DNA of 18,578 bases from an uncultured Eubacteriales bacterium (GCA_902462015.1 CABPZV010000022.1:1-18578), one strand, 5' to 3'; counted from the stretch's first letter, positions 1-6,957 are shown. Notes: a model not told the origin generated them from the letters alone. Numbers and translations are program-made.

Positions 1-11
1 CGTTAGGTTAT
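1..11. repeat. Tail fragment of a dispersed intergenic repeat
   Basis: The first 11 bases (CGTTAGGTTAT) are identical to 9787-9797, which lies about 30 bases after the well-conserved part of the internal repeat copy. The match begins exactly at base 1. It is short, and is believable mainly because the other end of the window also lies inside the same repeat. I infer that this is the distal end of a third, truncated copy. Confidence 0.45.
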
Positions 12-14
12 AGA

Positions 15-64
15 GAAATACCCCGGAGGTCAGAAGGCCTTATCTGATGTGCAAGGGTTATTTC
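15..64. other. Nested stem-loop downstream of the 71-571 gene
   Basis: GAAATACCCC (15-24) can pair with GGGTTATTTC (55-64) with one mismatch. Inside it TCAGA (30-34) faces TCTGA (42-46) around an AGGCCT palindrome. It lies just past the stop codon of the minus-strand gene and could be its 3'-end structure. There is no clean T-tract on the minus strand, so a rho-independent terminator is possible but unproven. Confidence 0.3.
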
Positions 65-70
65 TAAAGC

Positions 71-571
71 TTAAATAAAACAGATAACTGATTTTATAAC
101 AGTATCGGCGCAGATGAGCGCAATTCCGGCGTATGACAGATAATTGAGCATGTTCTGATGTTTTTTGTAATAACTTTGAACGCGAGGTTCGGCAAAGAGA
201 AGAAATGTCAGACCCAGCACGCCCCATACAAGCGAGTACGGCAGTGAAATTCGCTTTCCTATTGAAAAAGGAAGCTCGGTGTAGTCCCAGAGAACTTGAT
301 TATAAACGTGTTCAATAATGAAGGATATCAGATATTCAAGAACGGATGTCAATATAAATACTTTGAGAAAAGCAAATAACTTACTTTTCGAACCGCAAAG
401 GAAAACTACAATTATTGCTCCGAAGCCGTATATAGGACAGTATGGACCTATCAGAAAACCCGGGATGAATAAGCTATGCGTCACCGCTGATCTGTATATA
501 ACTTCAAGGCACCAGCCAATTACACTGCAAATAATGAAAATGAAGCTGGCATATTTGATTTTTGAACACAT
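71..571 (-). CDS. Putative multi-spanning membrane protein, ABC-transporter-permease-like (CmpB/PF06541 type)
   Basis: From the ATG at 571 the product is 166 residues (MCSKIKYASF...) and very hydrophobic, with about five membrane segments and few extramembrane residues. The Gly/Pro/Tyr-rich stretch around PGFLIGPYCPIYGFGA resembles the family annotated as putative ABC-transporter type IV in Clostridia, a name given by resemblance and not by shown transport. The frame runs upstream to a TTG at 655, but that extension is hydrophilic and out of character; a GGA-containing sequence lies just before the ATG at 571. The gene stands alone on the minus strand, with a good promoter at 716-744 that implies a leader of about 140 nt. 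No ATPase partner is nearby. Family assignment is from memory of the motif pattern and moderately sure; function is unknown. Confidence 0.7.
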   Translation of the reverse strand: MCSKIKYASFIFIICSVIGWCLEVIYRSAVTHSLFIPGFLIGPYCPIYGFGAIIVVFLCGSKSKLFAFLKVFILTSVLEYLISFIIEHVYNQVLWDYTELPFSIGKRISLPYSLVWGVLGLTFLLFAEPRVQSYYKKHQNMLNYLSYAGIALICADTVIKSVICFI

Positions 572-715
572 TTCATTTTCCAATTTTTCCTGCAATGCTG
601 TCTGCCCCCAATATAATAAATAATAGTCAGTCGTATTGATTCTGACAGGCGCCAAAGTCTTAACCGCCGCCTGTTATTCGACATATTCATTTAGTTTATT
701 AACTATGTAAATTAT

Positions 716-744
716 ATTATATAAAATTCTAATCCAAAAGTAAA
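716..744 (-). promoter_or_regulatory. Sigma-A-type promoter for the 71-571 gene
   Basis: On the minus strand TTTACT (739-744) is followed after exactly 17 bases by TATAAT (716-721), a perfect -10. The DNA upstream is strongly AT-rich, as in an UP element. Transcription would start near 709. Confidence 0.7.
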
Positions 745-847
745 GGGAATAATTGAAAATAATAAAAAATTAAGAAAGTATTGCTCCCGGTATTTTATTC
801 GTCGGCGTCGTCATTTCGTCGGACGGACAAAAATCTAACATGATAAA
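745..847. other. Intergenic stretch with no recognised gene
   Basis: The space between the 71-571 gene and the 960-1862 gene holds the promoter at 716-744 and the hairpin at 848-884. The remainder is AT-rich, then has GTCGG-rich short repeats near 800-834. A short direct repeat GCGGCCAG occurs at 926-933 and 952-959. I see no coding sequence with a ribosome binding site. Confidence 0.4.
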
Positions 848-884
848 TCCCGGCAAAACCATAATAAAACGTGTTTTGCCGGGA
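848..884 (-). terminator. Probable terminator of the sortase cluster
   Basis: TCCCGGCAAAAC (848-859) and GTTTTGCCGGGA (873-884) form a perfect 12-bp stem with a 13-nt loop. It sits about 75 bases past the stop codon of the last gene of the cluster. On the minus strand the stem is followed by a short T-containing stretch (TTTATC), weaker than a classic T-tract, so termination efficiency is uncertain. Confidence 0.55.
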
Positions 885-959
885 AAACATTCTGAAGATT
901 TTATGTGCGTACCTGTTAAGACGCGGCGGCCAGCATCATTTATTGTAATATGCGGCCAG

Positions 960-1862
960 TCAGATATTACTTAAATTCGGGTTTTTATATCTACGGAGCA
1001 TCGCACTCTTTCTTCGGCTTGAAGAGCACAGCATGTTTACAAGCGACATGACCGTGGTTAAAACCGCAGCGATTATTATATTTATAAGAAGTGCATTGAT
1101 AACTGCCTTTTCAAAGCATGCGGTAATCGCAGAGTATCCGAGATATGTGGACAGAAACGATGAAATAGGTTTTTCGATATTAATAAACAGTATCGCCGAG
1201 GCTGATAACAGTACATTGGTTATAAGCGAAACGATAATGTATTTAGTCGGATGGGCAGAATGCTGCCTGATACTGTTGGAGAGAATGAGAAGAAAAGTGA
1301 TTAACGCCGCAAGTGCGGAGAATACAAAAACTGTCTGCATCATTTTGCCGGCTACCGAAATATAAGGCGCGACTTTTGGTATAACCGAGGTGTACGGAAG
1401 CCCCGTGTTTTCACGGTAGATCCGCCGTACATTTTCTACGACAGAAATAATTGCAGGGTCATCGGCCTCTATGTCTGTATAGCCTTGCTCTCTTGCGCTT
1501 TTTACTACGGCATCGGTTATTCCCTCAATATATTTATTTTCGATTGAAATAATATAATCGTCTGTAATATCGGATTCAGTGTTATAAAGCGCATAAAAGT
1601 CCTGGTTAAATGAAAGCCAAAAATTTTCCGGCGTCACTGTTTCTATAAAATTGTCATCTACTCCGGAATTTAAAAATGCCTGTTTCAGCTTCGCGCTCAG
1701 ATTGTCACGGTATATCTGTTCGATTCCGTAATCCTTCAGCATATCCGACATATACGGCGCTTTGAGCGCGGTAATATACAGTATGCCTGAAAGCGAGGCA
1801 GTAAAAAAGAGGAGGGAAAACAGAAACGCAAGTATAATGTTAATAGTTTTGTATAGCTTCAT
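960..1862 (-). CDS. Hypothetical membrane protein with large extracytoplasmic domain, downstream of the sortase
   Basis: I do not recognise this 300-residue protein. One N-terminal membrane segment (about 8-32) is followed by a hydrophilic, acidic domain (about 35-170) rich in Asp, Glu, Asn and Tyr, then three membrane segments (about 174-195, 207-227 and 253-277) and a basic tail (RRKSAMLRRYK). By the positive-inside rule the acidic domain faces outside. The start is an ATG at 1862 with AAAGGACG upstream, rather far away at about 13 nt. It follows the sortase by about 97 bases on the same strand with only a short weak hairpin between, so it is probably the third gene of the cluster. A role in assembling or retaining the sortase substrate is conceivable from position alone; nothing in the sequence proves it. 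Confidence 0.75.
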   Translation of the reverse strand: MKLYKTINIILAFLFSLLFFTASLSGILYITALKAPYMSDMLKDYGIEQIYRDNLSAKLKQAFLNSGVDDNFIETVTPENFWLSFNQDFYALYNTESDITDDYIISIENKYIEGITDAVVKSAREQGYTDIEADDPAIISVVENVRRIYRENTGLPYTSVIPKVAPYISVAGKMMQTVFVFSALAALITFLLILSNSIRQHSAHPTKYIIVSLITNVLLSASAILFINIEKPISSFLSTYLGYSAITACFEKAVINALLINIIIAAVLTTVMSLVNMLCSSSRRKSAMLRRYKNPNLSNI

Positions 1863-1931
1863 TTTCTATACGTTCGTCCTTTCTTTTAAGCTGTTCGCGG
1901 TAAAGAATTTTCGTTTTTCAATATTTTAATT

Positions 1932-1952
1932 AAATAAGGGACTTGCCCCGTC
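1932..1952. repeat. 21-bp dispersed repeat, copy 1
   Basis: This 21-base sequence (AATAAGGG at one end, GCCCCGTCA at the other) matches 9497-9517 at 19 of 21 positions. Here the inner palindrome is imperfect; the other copy has a clean GGGG-CTCG-CCCC hairpin. It lies between the sortase and the 960-1862 gene. Confidence 0.5.
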
Positions 1953-1959
1953 ATTATTT

Positions 1960-2646
1960 TTATTCTTTTATCAGTATAGGACCGGAAACAAAATCTGCGT
2001 ATACAAAATAACGTTCGTCAACAGATATTATTGTATTGAAAGGATAGCAGGTATATAAAACTATACTGTTGTCTGTTTTTGTCGGATCATATGCTGTTGG
2101 ATCAGTGGCTTTTTTTACAACAGCTTCAGCTATTTTATAGGTATATGTGCCATATGTTGTTTCAATTTTTATAAGGTCTCCTATTTGTGCTGATCCGAGA
2201 GTGCTGAAAAATGAAGCGCAGTGTCCGGCGATAAGAGATACTCCGCCTGCTCCCGGAAGATTGCTGCCGTCATAAAGCTCTGCTCCCCTGTCGAGATTAT
2301 AATCACTGTCTCCAAAATACAGATCGCAGTTTATGTCTGTATTTTCCACAGAAATGGTTCCCATCTTTTTATTTTGGCCGGGATGATCAATTTCTGATAT
2401 ATATACATCGCCCTCGGTGACATCAGATACGGTTATTTCATCCGGTCTGTCCGCTGCGTCCGTATCGACGTTCGAAATATTTTTTCCTGCGTCATAGAAC
2501 AGATCGGCGACAAAGCTGTAGCGTGCCAGTACAGGAGTCAGACAAACTGTCAGGACTACGACTATTATAAGCGAGAATACAATAGGGGTTATTATATAAA
2601 ATAATAACCCCTTGATATGTCCCGTATTATTACGAGTCTTTTTCAT
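1960..2646 (-). CDS. Sortase, class D-like transpeptidase
   Basis: Sortases cleave a C-terminal sorting motif on secreted proteins and join them to the cell wall or to pilin partners outside the membrane. This 228-residue protein has one N-terminal membrane anchor (about 14-37), a linker (about 45-95) and the catalytic barrel. The triad is visible: His142 in LIAGHC, Cys200 in VLYTCYP (the TLxTC-type motif), and Arg212 in DERYF. The run FGDSDYNLDRGAELYDGSNLPG before the His is typical of class D/E enzymes. Length is normal. The ATG at 2646 has an AAGGG upstream. It starts 15 bases after the stop codon of the 2662-3282 gene, whose product carries a sorting-like signal, so the pair is very probably enzyme and dedicated substrate. 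Subclass assignment is tentative. Confidence 0.88.
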   Translation of the reverse strand: MKKTRNNTGHIKGLLFYIITPIVFSLIIVVVLTVCLTPVLARYSFVADLFYDAGKNISNVDTDAADRPDEITVSDVTEGDVYISEIDHPGQNKKMGTISVENTDINCDLYFGDSDYNLDRGAELYDGSNLPGAGGVSLIAGHCASFFSTLGSAQIGDLIKIETTYGTYTYKIAEAVVKKATDPTAYDPTKTDNSIVLYTCYPFNTIISVDERYFVYADFVSGPILIKE

Positions 2647-2661
2647 AAATCAGCAAACCCT

Positions 2662-3282
2662 TCAGTCGGTTACCTTCCGGCGGAAGATGATAACTGCACA
2701 ACCTGCAGCTATAACAGTGATAACCGCTGCGGCGGAAATAGCCGCTGTTGCATTGATACCTGTCCCCGTCGGCTTTATTACTGTTCCGTTAGAGGTTGCT
2801 CCAAGGGCTCCTCCGATAACAATCTTTGAAAATGTGAAAGCAGTTTCTCCGGTAGAAATTGTTGTAACTACGATATTTCCGCCCGAAATAGTATACTTTA
2901 AATCAAACTTTGCAAGCAGTGCCGACGCAAGTCTGTTGATTTCATTGTATGCATCTGTCGGGAGCTTTGAAAGATCCTTGTTTTTTACAATCTCGTCTCC
3001 GTATTTTGTTGCTACCGTGTTTACCGTCGATTTTACATCGGCTACATCTGCCTCTGAAATTTCATTCTCAGCAGCGTAGGCAAGAAGATAATTCTCAATC
3101 TTATTGTACTGGTCGGATGTAATTTTTATAGTTGTTTTACCGTCTGTTGTCGTATAGCTGTAATCTTTCAGAAATTTCAGAATTTCATTTGCATTCGCAG
3201 TGCTGTCGTTTGCAGCAAAAGCGCTGACAGACATTACTGCTATCATTGCAATTACAGCAATAACTGAAATAATTTTTTTCAT
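2662..3282 (-). CDS. Secreted surface protein with C-terminal sorting-like signal (probable sortase substrate)
   Basis: The 206-residue product has a textbook signal peptide (MKKIISVIAVIAMIAV..., cleavage likely after Ala-Phe-Ala near residue 23). A middle region of about 145 residues begins mostly helical and hydrophilic and ends in a Thr/Ser/Gly-rich, beta-like stretch. The C-terminus has the three-part layout of a sortase substrate: a Pro/Thr/Gly motif (KPTGTG, residues 170-175), a hydrophobic span (about 178-200) and a basic tail (RRKVTD). The motif is not canonical: there is no Pro-x-Thr-Gly in this span. The start at 3282 follows AGGAGG at a good distance. It is first in its operon, behind a perfect consensus promoter, so it is probably abundant. 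The role of the mature domain is unknown. Confidence 0.85.
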   Translation of the reverse strand: MKKIISVIAVIAMIAVMSVSAFAANDSTANANEILKFLKDYSYTTTDGKTTIKITSDQYNKIENYLLAYAAENEISEADVADVKSTVNTVATKYGDEIVKNKDLSKLPTDAYNEINRLASALLAKFDLKYTISGGNIVVTTISTGETAFTFSKIVIGGALGATSNGTVIKPTGTGINATAAISAAAVITVIAAGCAVIIFRRKVTD

Positions 3283-3329
3283 TATTGTTCCTCCTATATT
3301 TTGCTTGCAGTATTTTGGTTGACGCTAAG

Positions 3330-3358
3330 ATTATAGCACAGCTGATATAGCTTGTCAA
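3330..3358 (-). promoter_or_regulatory. Perfect consensus promoter of the sortase cluster
   Basis: On the minus strand TTGACA (3353-3358) and TATAAT (3330-3335) are separated by exactly 17 bases, a full match to the vegetative sigma factor consensus. The expected start near 3323 gives a leader of about 40 nt ending in AGGAGG before the ATG at 3282. I see no operator, which suggests strong constitutive expression. Confidence 0.85.
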
Positions 3359-3382
3359 GCATTAAAAATAAAAAATAAACTA

Positions 3383-3411
3383 AAAAAATTATAAATTCAT
3401 TTTCTTAATGA
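3383..3411 (-). terminator. Possible AT-rich terminator after lnt
   Basis: Just past the lnt stop codon the minus strand reads AAATCATT, a short loop, then AATGAATTT (an imperfect complement), and soon after a run of seven T. The stem is AT-only with a one-base bulge. It is the only terminator-like structure before the next promoter. Confidence 0.35.
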
Positions 3412-3435
3412 TTTCTTTATATTGTTTTCAAACTT

Positions 3436-5220
3436 TTATTTACTTTTCGGCGCAGATTCCGCATTTTTACAGAACTTTTTCCTTTTTTCTTTGGAATTCT
3501 TCAGCTTTTCTTCCAAATTTTTAAATAGCTCTTTTGTACAGGGTACGGCACTCATGACGGCTGCTATGGCAATCAATACTGCACATATAAGGACAAATAC
3601 GTCGCCGAACACGTCGAAAAGCGTCATGTCGGATTTCATTTCCACATCTCCGTATATGTACCCCTCTTCATTTACGCCGAGAGCTGTTATGGCAGAGCCA
3701 ATCGGAGATATCACCGAAGAAATTCCGGTGCTTGCCGCGCGAACAAGATACCGTCCTGTCTCTACGGCGCGGAGGACAGCGTGGTCATGATGCTGGGCAA
3801 TAGCGGACGAATCGCCGTACCACGAGTCGTTGGTCGAAAGGACGAGAAGCTGTGCGCCGTCGCGCACCGAACCGCGCGCCAGCTGTTCATAGATTGAGTC
3901 AAAGCAGATCAGATTTCCGATTCTGCCGGCAGAGGTCTCAAAAATATTCGAGTCTGTTCCCGGCGTCAGATCGCTGCCTGTCAGATTCATATCCGTTAAT
4001 ATCGGAAGAATTGCCGAGAGAACCTTTTTCATCGGCATATATTCTCCAAACGGCACGAGCTTGCGCTTATAATATGGCTGAGCGGCAGCGGTGCCGTCGG
4101 GAAAGAAAGCGTACACCGCGTTGTAGGTGTCGATTATACGGTTTTCCTCTTCATCGTATCTTGTTTCTCCGTCGAACGCTCCGACAAAAATAACAGCTTC
4201 GGTGTCTACGGCAAGCTGTTCGATCCTGGCAGCATATGATTCGTAATATGTAAGGTCAACATTAATTACCGTTTCCGGCCATACTATTATATCCGGATCA
4301 CAGTCCTCGGCAGCTGTCTCTGACATCGTGATATATTTTTCAAGAGCATCGGAGGCGGTCTGGTTTTCCCATTTTTCTGAGGAAGAGATATTTCCCTGTA
4401 TGACCGCGACACGGACAGTATCCCCTCCGGTCTCATAAAAGGCTATCCGCATAATGCCGAAGCTGTAGTTTGTGATAATTATAACCGCGGCGGCAATGAC
4501 GAACAGATTTTTAGAAAATGCCATTGTCTTTACCCTAGACCGTTGCTTTGCGGGCTCAGGTACCTCCCCCGGAACGAGCTTTTTAGATCGTTTTGCATGA
4601 ACGGATGCTTTCGACACGCCTGATTTTTTCTGCCTTCTGTCATCTGCCTTTTCACTGGTTTTTACAGCCGTAAAGCCAACTGCCAGCAAAGCGTTTACAA
4701 TAACGATAAGAAACGAAATGAAAAGAGAGCCGAATACCGAGGCACTTTGAATCATCGGAAGACAGCCCGACTGGGTAAGCGCAAGCCGGGAGAAAGGAAC
4801 TCCGAGCCATGTCTTTGTCATAGTCCATTCTATAAATGTCCATACTGCTGCGGCATAAACCGGGTAAATCCACCGTCCGCATTTGTTTTTCAGAGGATTG
4901 CACAGACGCATAAGCGGTGCGGAGAGAGAAATCCAGAGCGTCTGCAGCAGTGCAAGTCCTATCCAGCACACTGCGACCGCAAAGGCGCCCGTGACCTTGC
5001 TGAAGCCGGCAAAATCAAGAGGGTACATTGCAGCAAACCAATGATAGGAAAGACCAAAATAGCCTGCACCAAACATCAGAAAATACCGGAAGCGAGGTCC
5101 TTCTTTATAACATATCCAGAACAGCGGAATCATCGACAGCCAGGAGATGAAAAACAGCTTGCTGAAAATAAGCGGCAAAGCCGATATTACTCCGGATATT
5201 AATAACATCACAAGATACAT
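3436..5220 (-). CDS. lnt: Apolipoprotein N-acyltransferase
   Basis: Lnt transfers an acyl chain from a phospholipid to the amino group of the lipid-modified cysteine of lipoproteins, on the outer face of the cytoplasmic membrane. The 594-residue protein has about six N-terminal membrane helices, a nitrilase-fold domain (about 268-520) and a final helix (about 538-558). The catalytic triad can be placed: Glu316 in WPET, Lys385 in YYKRKLVPFGEY, and Cys439 in NLICFD. It is longer than the roughly 510 residues of the E. coli enzyme because of a basic Lys/Arg-rich insert (about 188-236) and a charged tail (about 562-594), both predicted cytoplasmic. The ATG at 5220 lies within the end of the upstream rluA-type gene (13-bp overlap) with AAAGGA 9 bases before it, so the two are co-transcribed and probably coupled. 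Classical Lnt is typical of Gram-negatives and actinobacteria. Confidence 0.92.
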   Translation of the reverse strand: MYLVMLLISGVISALPLIFSKLFFISWLSMIPLFWICYKEGPRFRYFLMFGAGYFGLSYHWFAAMYPLDFAGFSKVTGAFAVAVCWIGLALLQTLWISLSAPLMRLCNPLKNKCGRWIYPVYAAAVWTFIEWTMTKTWLGVPFSRLALTQSGCLPMIQSASVFGSLFISFLIVIVNALLAVGFTAVKTSEKADDRRQKKSGVSKASVHAKRSKKLVPGEVPEPAKQRSRVKTMAFSKNLFVIAAAVIIITNYSFGIMRIAFYETGGDTVRVAVIQGNISSSEKWENQTASDALEKYITMSETAAEDCDPDIIVWPETVINVDLTYYESYAARIEQLAVDTEAVIFVGAFDGETRYDEEENRIIDTYNAVYAFFPDGTAAAQPYYKRKLVPFGEYMPMKKVLSAILPILTDMNLTGSDLTPGTDSNIFETSAGRIGNLICFDSIYEQLARGSVRDGAQLLVLSTNDSWYGDSSAIAQHHDHAVLRAVETGRYLVRAASTGISSVISPIGSAITALGVNEEGYIYGDVEMKSDMTLFDVFGDVFVLICAVLIAIAAVMSAVPCTKELFKNLEEKLKNSKEKRKKFCKNAESAPKSK

Positions 5221-6173
5221 TTGTCAAATTCCTTTAAAAATTTTATTTTTTCCGGGTTCATATCCACGGAGTAAATTTTCCCTTCAAGTGTTATACTGTA
5301 GGCGTACAGCGCCTGAAAGCGGTAGCCTCGTTTCCGGTCGTCTCTATTCACTCCGTATTTTCCTTCACCAAGAAGCGGATGTCCGGCAGCCTGCATCTGC
5401 GCACGTATCTGGTGAGTGCGTCCTGTTATGAGCGTTACTTCGAGCAGGGACAGTCCGTTTTGCTCCGCAAGCACGCGGTAATCGGTTATCATAGTTTTTC
5501 CGGCAGGTGTTTTTCTTTGCCCTGAATGTACCCTGACGATATTGCGCGTGCTGTCCTTTTCCATCCATCCGGTAAGCCTTCCGCGGCTTTTTTCCATTTT
5601 TCCGTGGACTGCGCAGAGATACTTTTTTGTTACTTCGCCGCGTCTTATTTCTTCATTTATCCGCCGCAGAGCTTCCGCTGTCTTTGCCGCAATTACTATT
5701 CCGCCGGTGTTGCGGTCGATTCGGTTGCAAAGTGCCGGCGCAAAGCTCCGCTCCTCTTCCGGGCGGTATTCGCCGCGCCGCCAGAGATAAGCCTTTATAT
5801 GGTTTATCAGCGTTCCCCCTTCGTCCGTCTCAGATCGGCCGGAGCCGCTTGCATCTCCGCTGTGAACAGCCATTCCAGGCTTCTTGTCAACAAGAAGAAA
5901 TTCAGAATTTTCGTAAAGGACTGAGATGTCCGGCACGATTTTCATAAAAACATTGTCCGGCGTTACCTCAAACAGCTCCTCGGAGAGAAAAAGCTGTACG
6001 GTATCTCCCTTGGAGAGCAGCTGAGACGGCTCCGCTCTGCTCCGGTTTACTTTTATTTTCTTTTTTCTTATCGATTTATACAAAAGCGGCTTCGGGAGAA
6101 GCGGCAGGCTTTTTGTCAGATATTTATCAAGCCGCTGTCCTGCGTCGTTGACATTAACTATAAATTCTCTCAA
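5208..6173 (-). CDS. RluA-family RNA pseudouridine synthase
   Basis: Enzymes of this family isomerise specific uridines to pseudouridine in 23S rRNA and sometimes tRNA. The 321-residue protein has an N-terminal S4 RNA-binding domain (about 1-65, with AGQRLDKYL and KGDTVQLFL) and the RluA catalytic domain. The catalytic Asp is Asp153 in NRIDRNTGG, where most relatives have HRLDxxTSG; the downstream motif GRTHQIRAQMQAAGHPLLGEGKYG is well kept. Which uridine it modifies cannot be told, so no symbol is given. The start is a TTG at 6173, supported by AAAAGGAACGG about 11 bases upstream; the protein begins MREFIVNVNDAGQRLD, as expected for the S4 N-terminus. It is the first gene of a two-gene operon with lnt. 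Confidence 0.9.
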   Translation of the reverse strand: MREFIVNVNDAGQRLDKYLTKSLPLLPKPLLYKSIRKKKIKVNRSRAEPSQLLSKGDTVQLFLSEELFEVTPDNVFMKIVPDISVLYENSEFLLVDKKPGMAVHSGDASGSGRSETDEGGTLINHIKAYLWRRGEYRPEEERSFAPALCNRIDRNTGGIVIAAKTAEALRRINEEIRRGEVTKKYLCAVHGKMEKSRGRLTGWMEKDSTRNIVRVHSGQRKTPAGKTMITDYRVLAEQNGLSLLEVTLITGRTHQIRAQMQAAGHPLLGEGKYGVNRDDRKRGYRFQALYAYSITLEGKIYSVDMNPEKIKFLKEFDKCIL

Positions 6174-6180
6174 CTTGTTG

Positions 6181-6191
6181 ACCGTTCCTTT
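6181..6191. repeat. Inverted repeat arm flanking the divergent promoters, left
   Basis: ACCGTTCCTTT here is the exact reverse complement of AAAGGAACGGT at 6312-6322. Each arm contains the ribosome binding site of the gene it precedes (the RluA-type gene on the minus strand, the SGNH hydrolase on the plus strand). The identity may just reflect two similar Shine-Dalgarno sequences, but 11 of 11 bases is more than that requires. Confidence 0.4.
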
Positions 6192-6222
6192 TATTTTTAC
6201 TGTACATTATTTGACTTGGCTG

Positions 6223-6251
6223 TTGACAAAATTTCTCCTTTTAATTATAAT
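6223..6251 (+). promoter_or_regulatory. Perfect consensus promoter of the SGNH hydrolase
   Basis: TTGACA (6223-6228), a 17-base spacer and TATAAT (6246-6251) match the sigma-A consensus at every position. Transcription would start near 6258, giving a leader of about 70 nt. The -10 overlaps that of the minus-strand promoter. Confidence 0.85.
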
Positions 6252-6273
6252 ATAAACAATTTATATTCGTCAA
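6244..6273 (-). promoter_or_regulatory. Promoter of the rluA-type/lnt operon
   Basis: On the minus strand TTGACG (6268-6273) is followed after 18 bases by TATAAT (6244-6249). This -10 shares four bases with the plus-strand -10, together forming the near-palindrome ATTATAAT. RNA polymerase cannot occupy both promoters at once. Confidence 0.65.
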
Positions 6274-6311
6274 TAGTTTTTTGTAAAGATTAAAATTACA
6301 ATTGTATTTCG

Positions 6312-6322
6312 AAAGGAACGGT
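6312..6322. repeat. Inverted repeat arm flanking the divergent promoters, right
   Basis: AAAGGAACGGT here is the reverse complement of 6181-6191. It includes the ribosome binding site of the SGNH hydrolase, about 8-13 bases before the ATG at 6331. Confidence 0.4.
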
Positions 6323-6330
6323 ATATATCT

Positions 6331-6957
6331 ATGAAAATCAAAATTCTTTTTCAGGGGGACAGCGTAACCGATGCAGGGAGAAACCGAGAGGACTATCATT
6401 TTCTCGGAAACGGCTATCCGCGCTATGTCGCTCCTGCGGTTAGAGAAAAGTTTCCGCAGGATGAATTTGAGTTTATCAATCTCGGTATGAGCGGAAACCG
6501 CGCCGAGCATCTGCTCGCCCGCTGGAAAACCGACGCGCTTGAGATAAATCCTGATATCATTTCGGTGCTCATCGGAGTAAACGACTGCTGGTTTTTTAAC
6601 GACAAGGAGGCGCTTATGCCTGAGGAGTATTTTGAATATTGCTACCGTTCAATTTTGGATGATATAAAAAAGGGTACCCATGCAAAAATTCTTATGCTTG
6701 AGCCGTTTATCTTGGAGGCTCCGGGACTTCCTCAGATTCACGAGGATTTAGCGCGTAAAAAGGCAATAGTATACAAGCTTGCAGACGAGTATGCAGACGC
6801 TTTCGTAAAGTGCCAGAGTATTTTTGACAAGGCTTCCGGGGACAGAGAACCTACATATTGGGCTGAAGACGGTATCCATCCGACTCCCGAGGGAGCGATG
6901 CTGCTGGCAGAAAACTACGTAAAGGCTGTCGTACCGCTGATCGAGCAGCTTCACTAA
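6331..6957 (+). CDS. SGNH/GDSL-family hydrolase (esterase or carbohydrate deacetylase-like)
   Basis: The 208-residue protein shows all SGNH blocks: FQGDSVTD with nucleophile Ser11, NLGMSGN with the oxyanion Gly (about 52-55), IGVNDCW with Asn84, and AEDGIHPTPEG with Asp180 and His183. Such enzymes cleave esters, often acetyl groups on polysaccharides or acyl chains on lipids, through a Ser-His-Asp triad. There is no signal peptide, so the enzyme is predicted to be cytoplasmic, like the intracellular rhamnogalacturonan acetylesterase-like members common in gut Clostridia. The substrate cannot be told from sequence. The ATG at 6331 follows AAAGGAACGG. It is a single-gene unit behind a perfect promoter, divergent from the RluA/Lnt pair. 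Confidence 0.9.
   Translation: MKIKILFQGDSVTDAGRNREDYHFLGNGYPRYVAPAVREKFPQDEFEFINLGMSGNRAEHLLARWKTDALEINPDIISVLIGVNDCWFFNDKEALMPEEYFEYCYRSILDDIKKGTHAKILMLEPFILEAPGLPQIHEDLARKKAIVYKLADEYADAFVKCQSIFDKASGDREPTYWAEDGIHPTPEGAMLLAENYVKAVVPLIEQLH

Noticed and set aside
572..655. N-terminal extension of the 71-571 membrane protein from a TTG at 655
   Set aside because: The added 28 residues are hydrophilic, the start is TTG without a good ribosome binding site, and the ATG at 571 begins directly before the first membrane helix.
2612..3079. 155-codon plus-strand frame opposite the surface protein
   Set aside because: It overlaps a gene with a clear signal peptide, sorting signal, AGGAGG site and promoter on the other strand, and has none of these itself.
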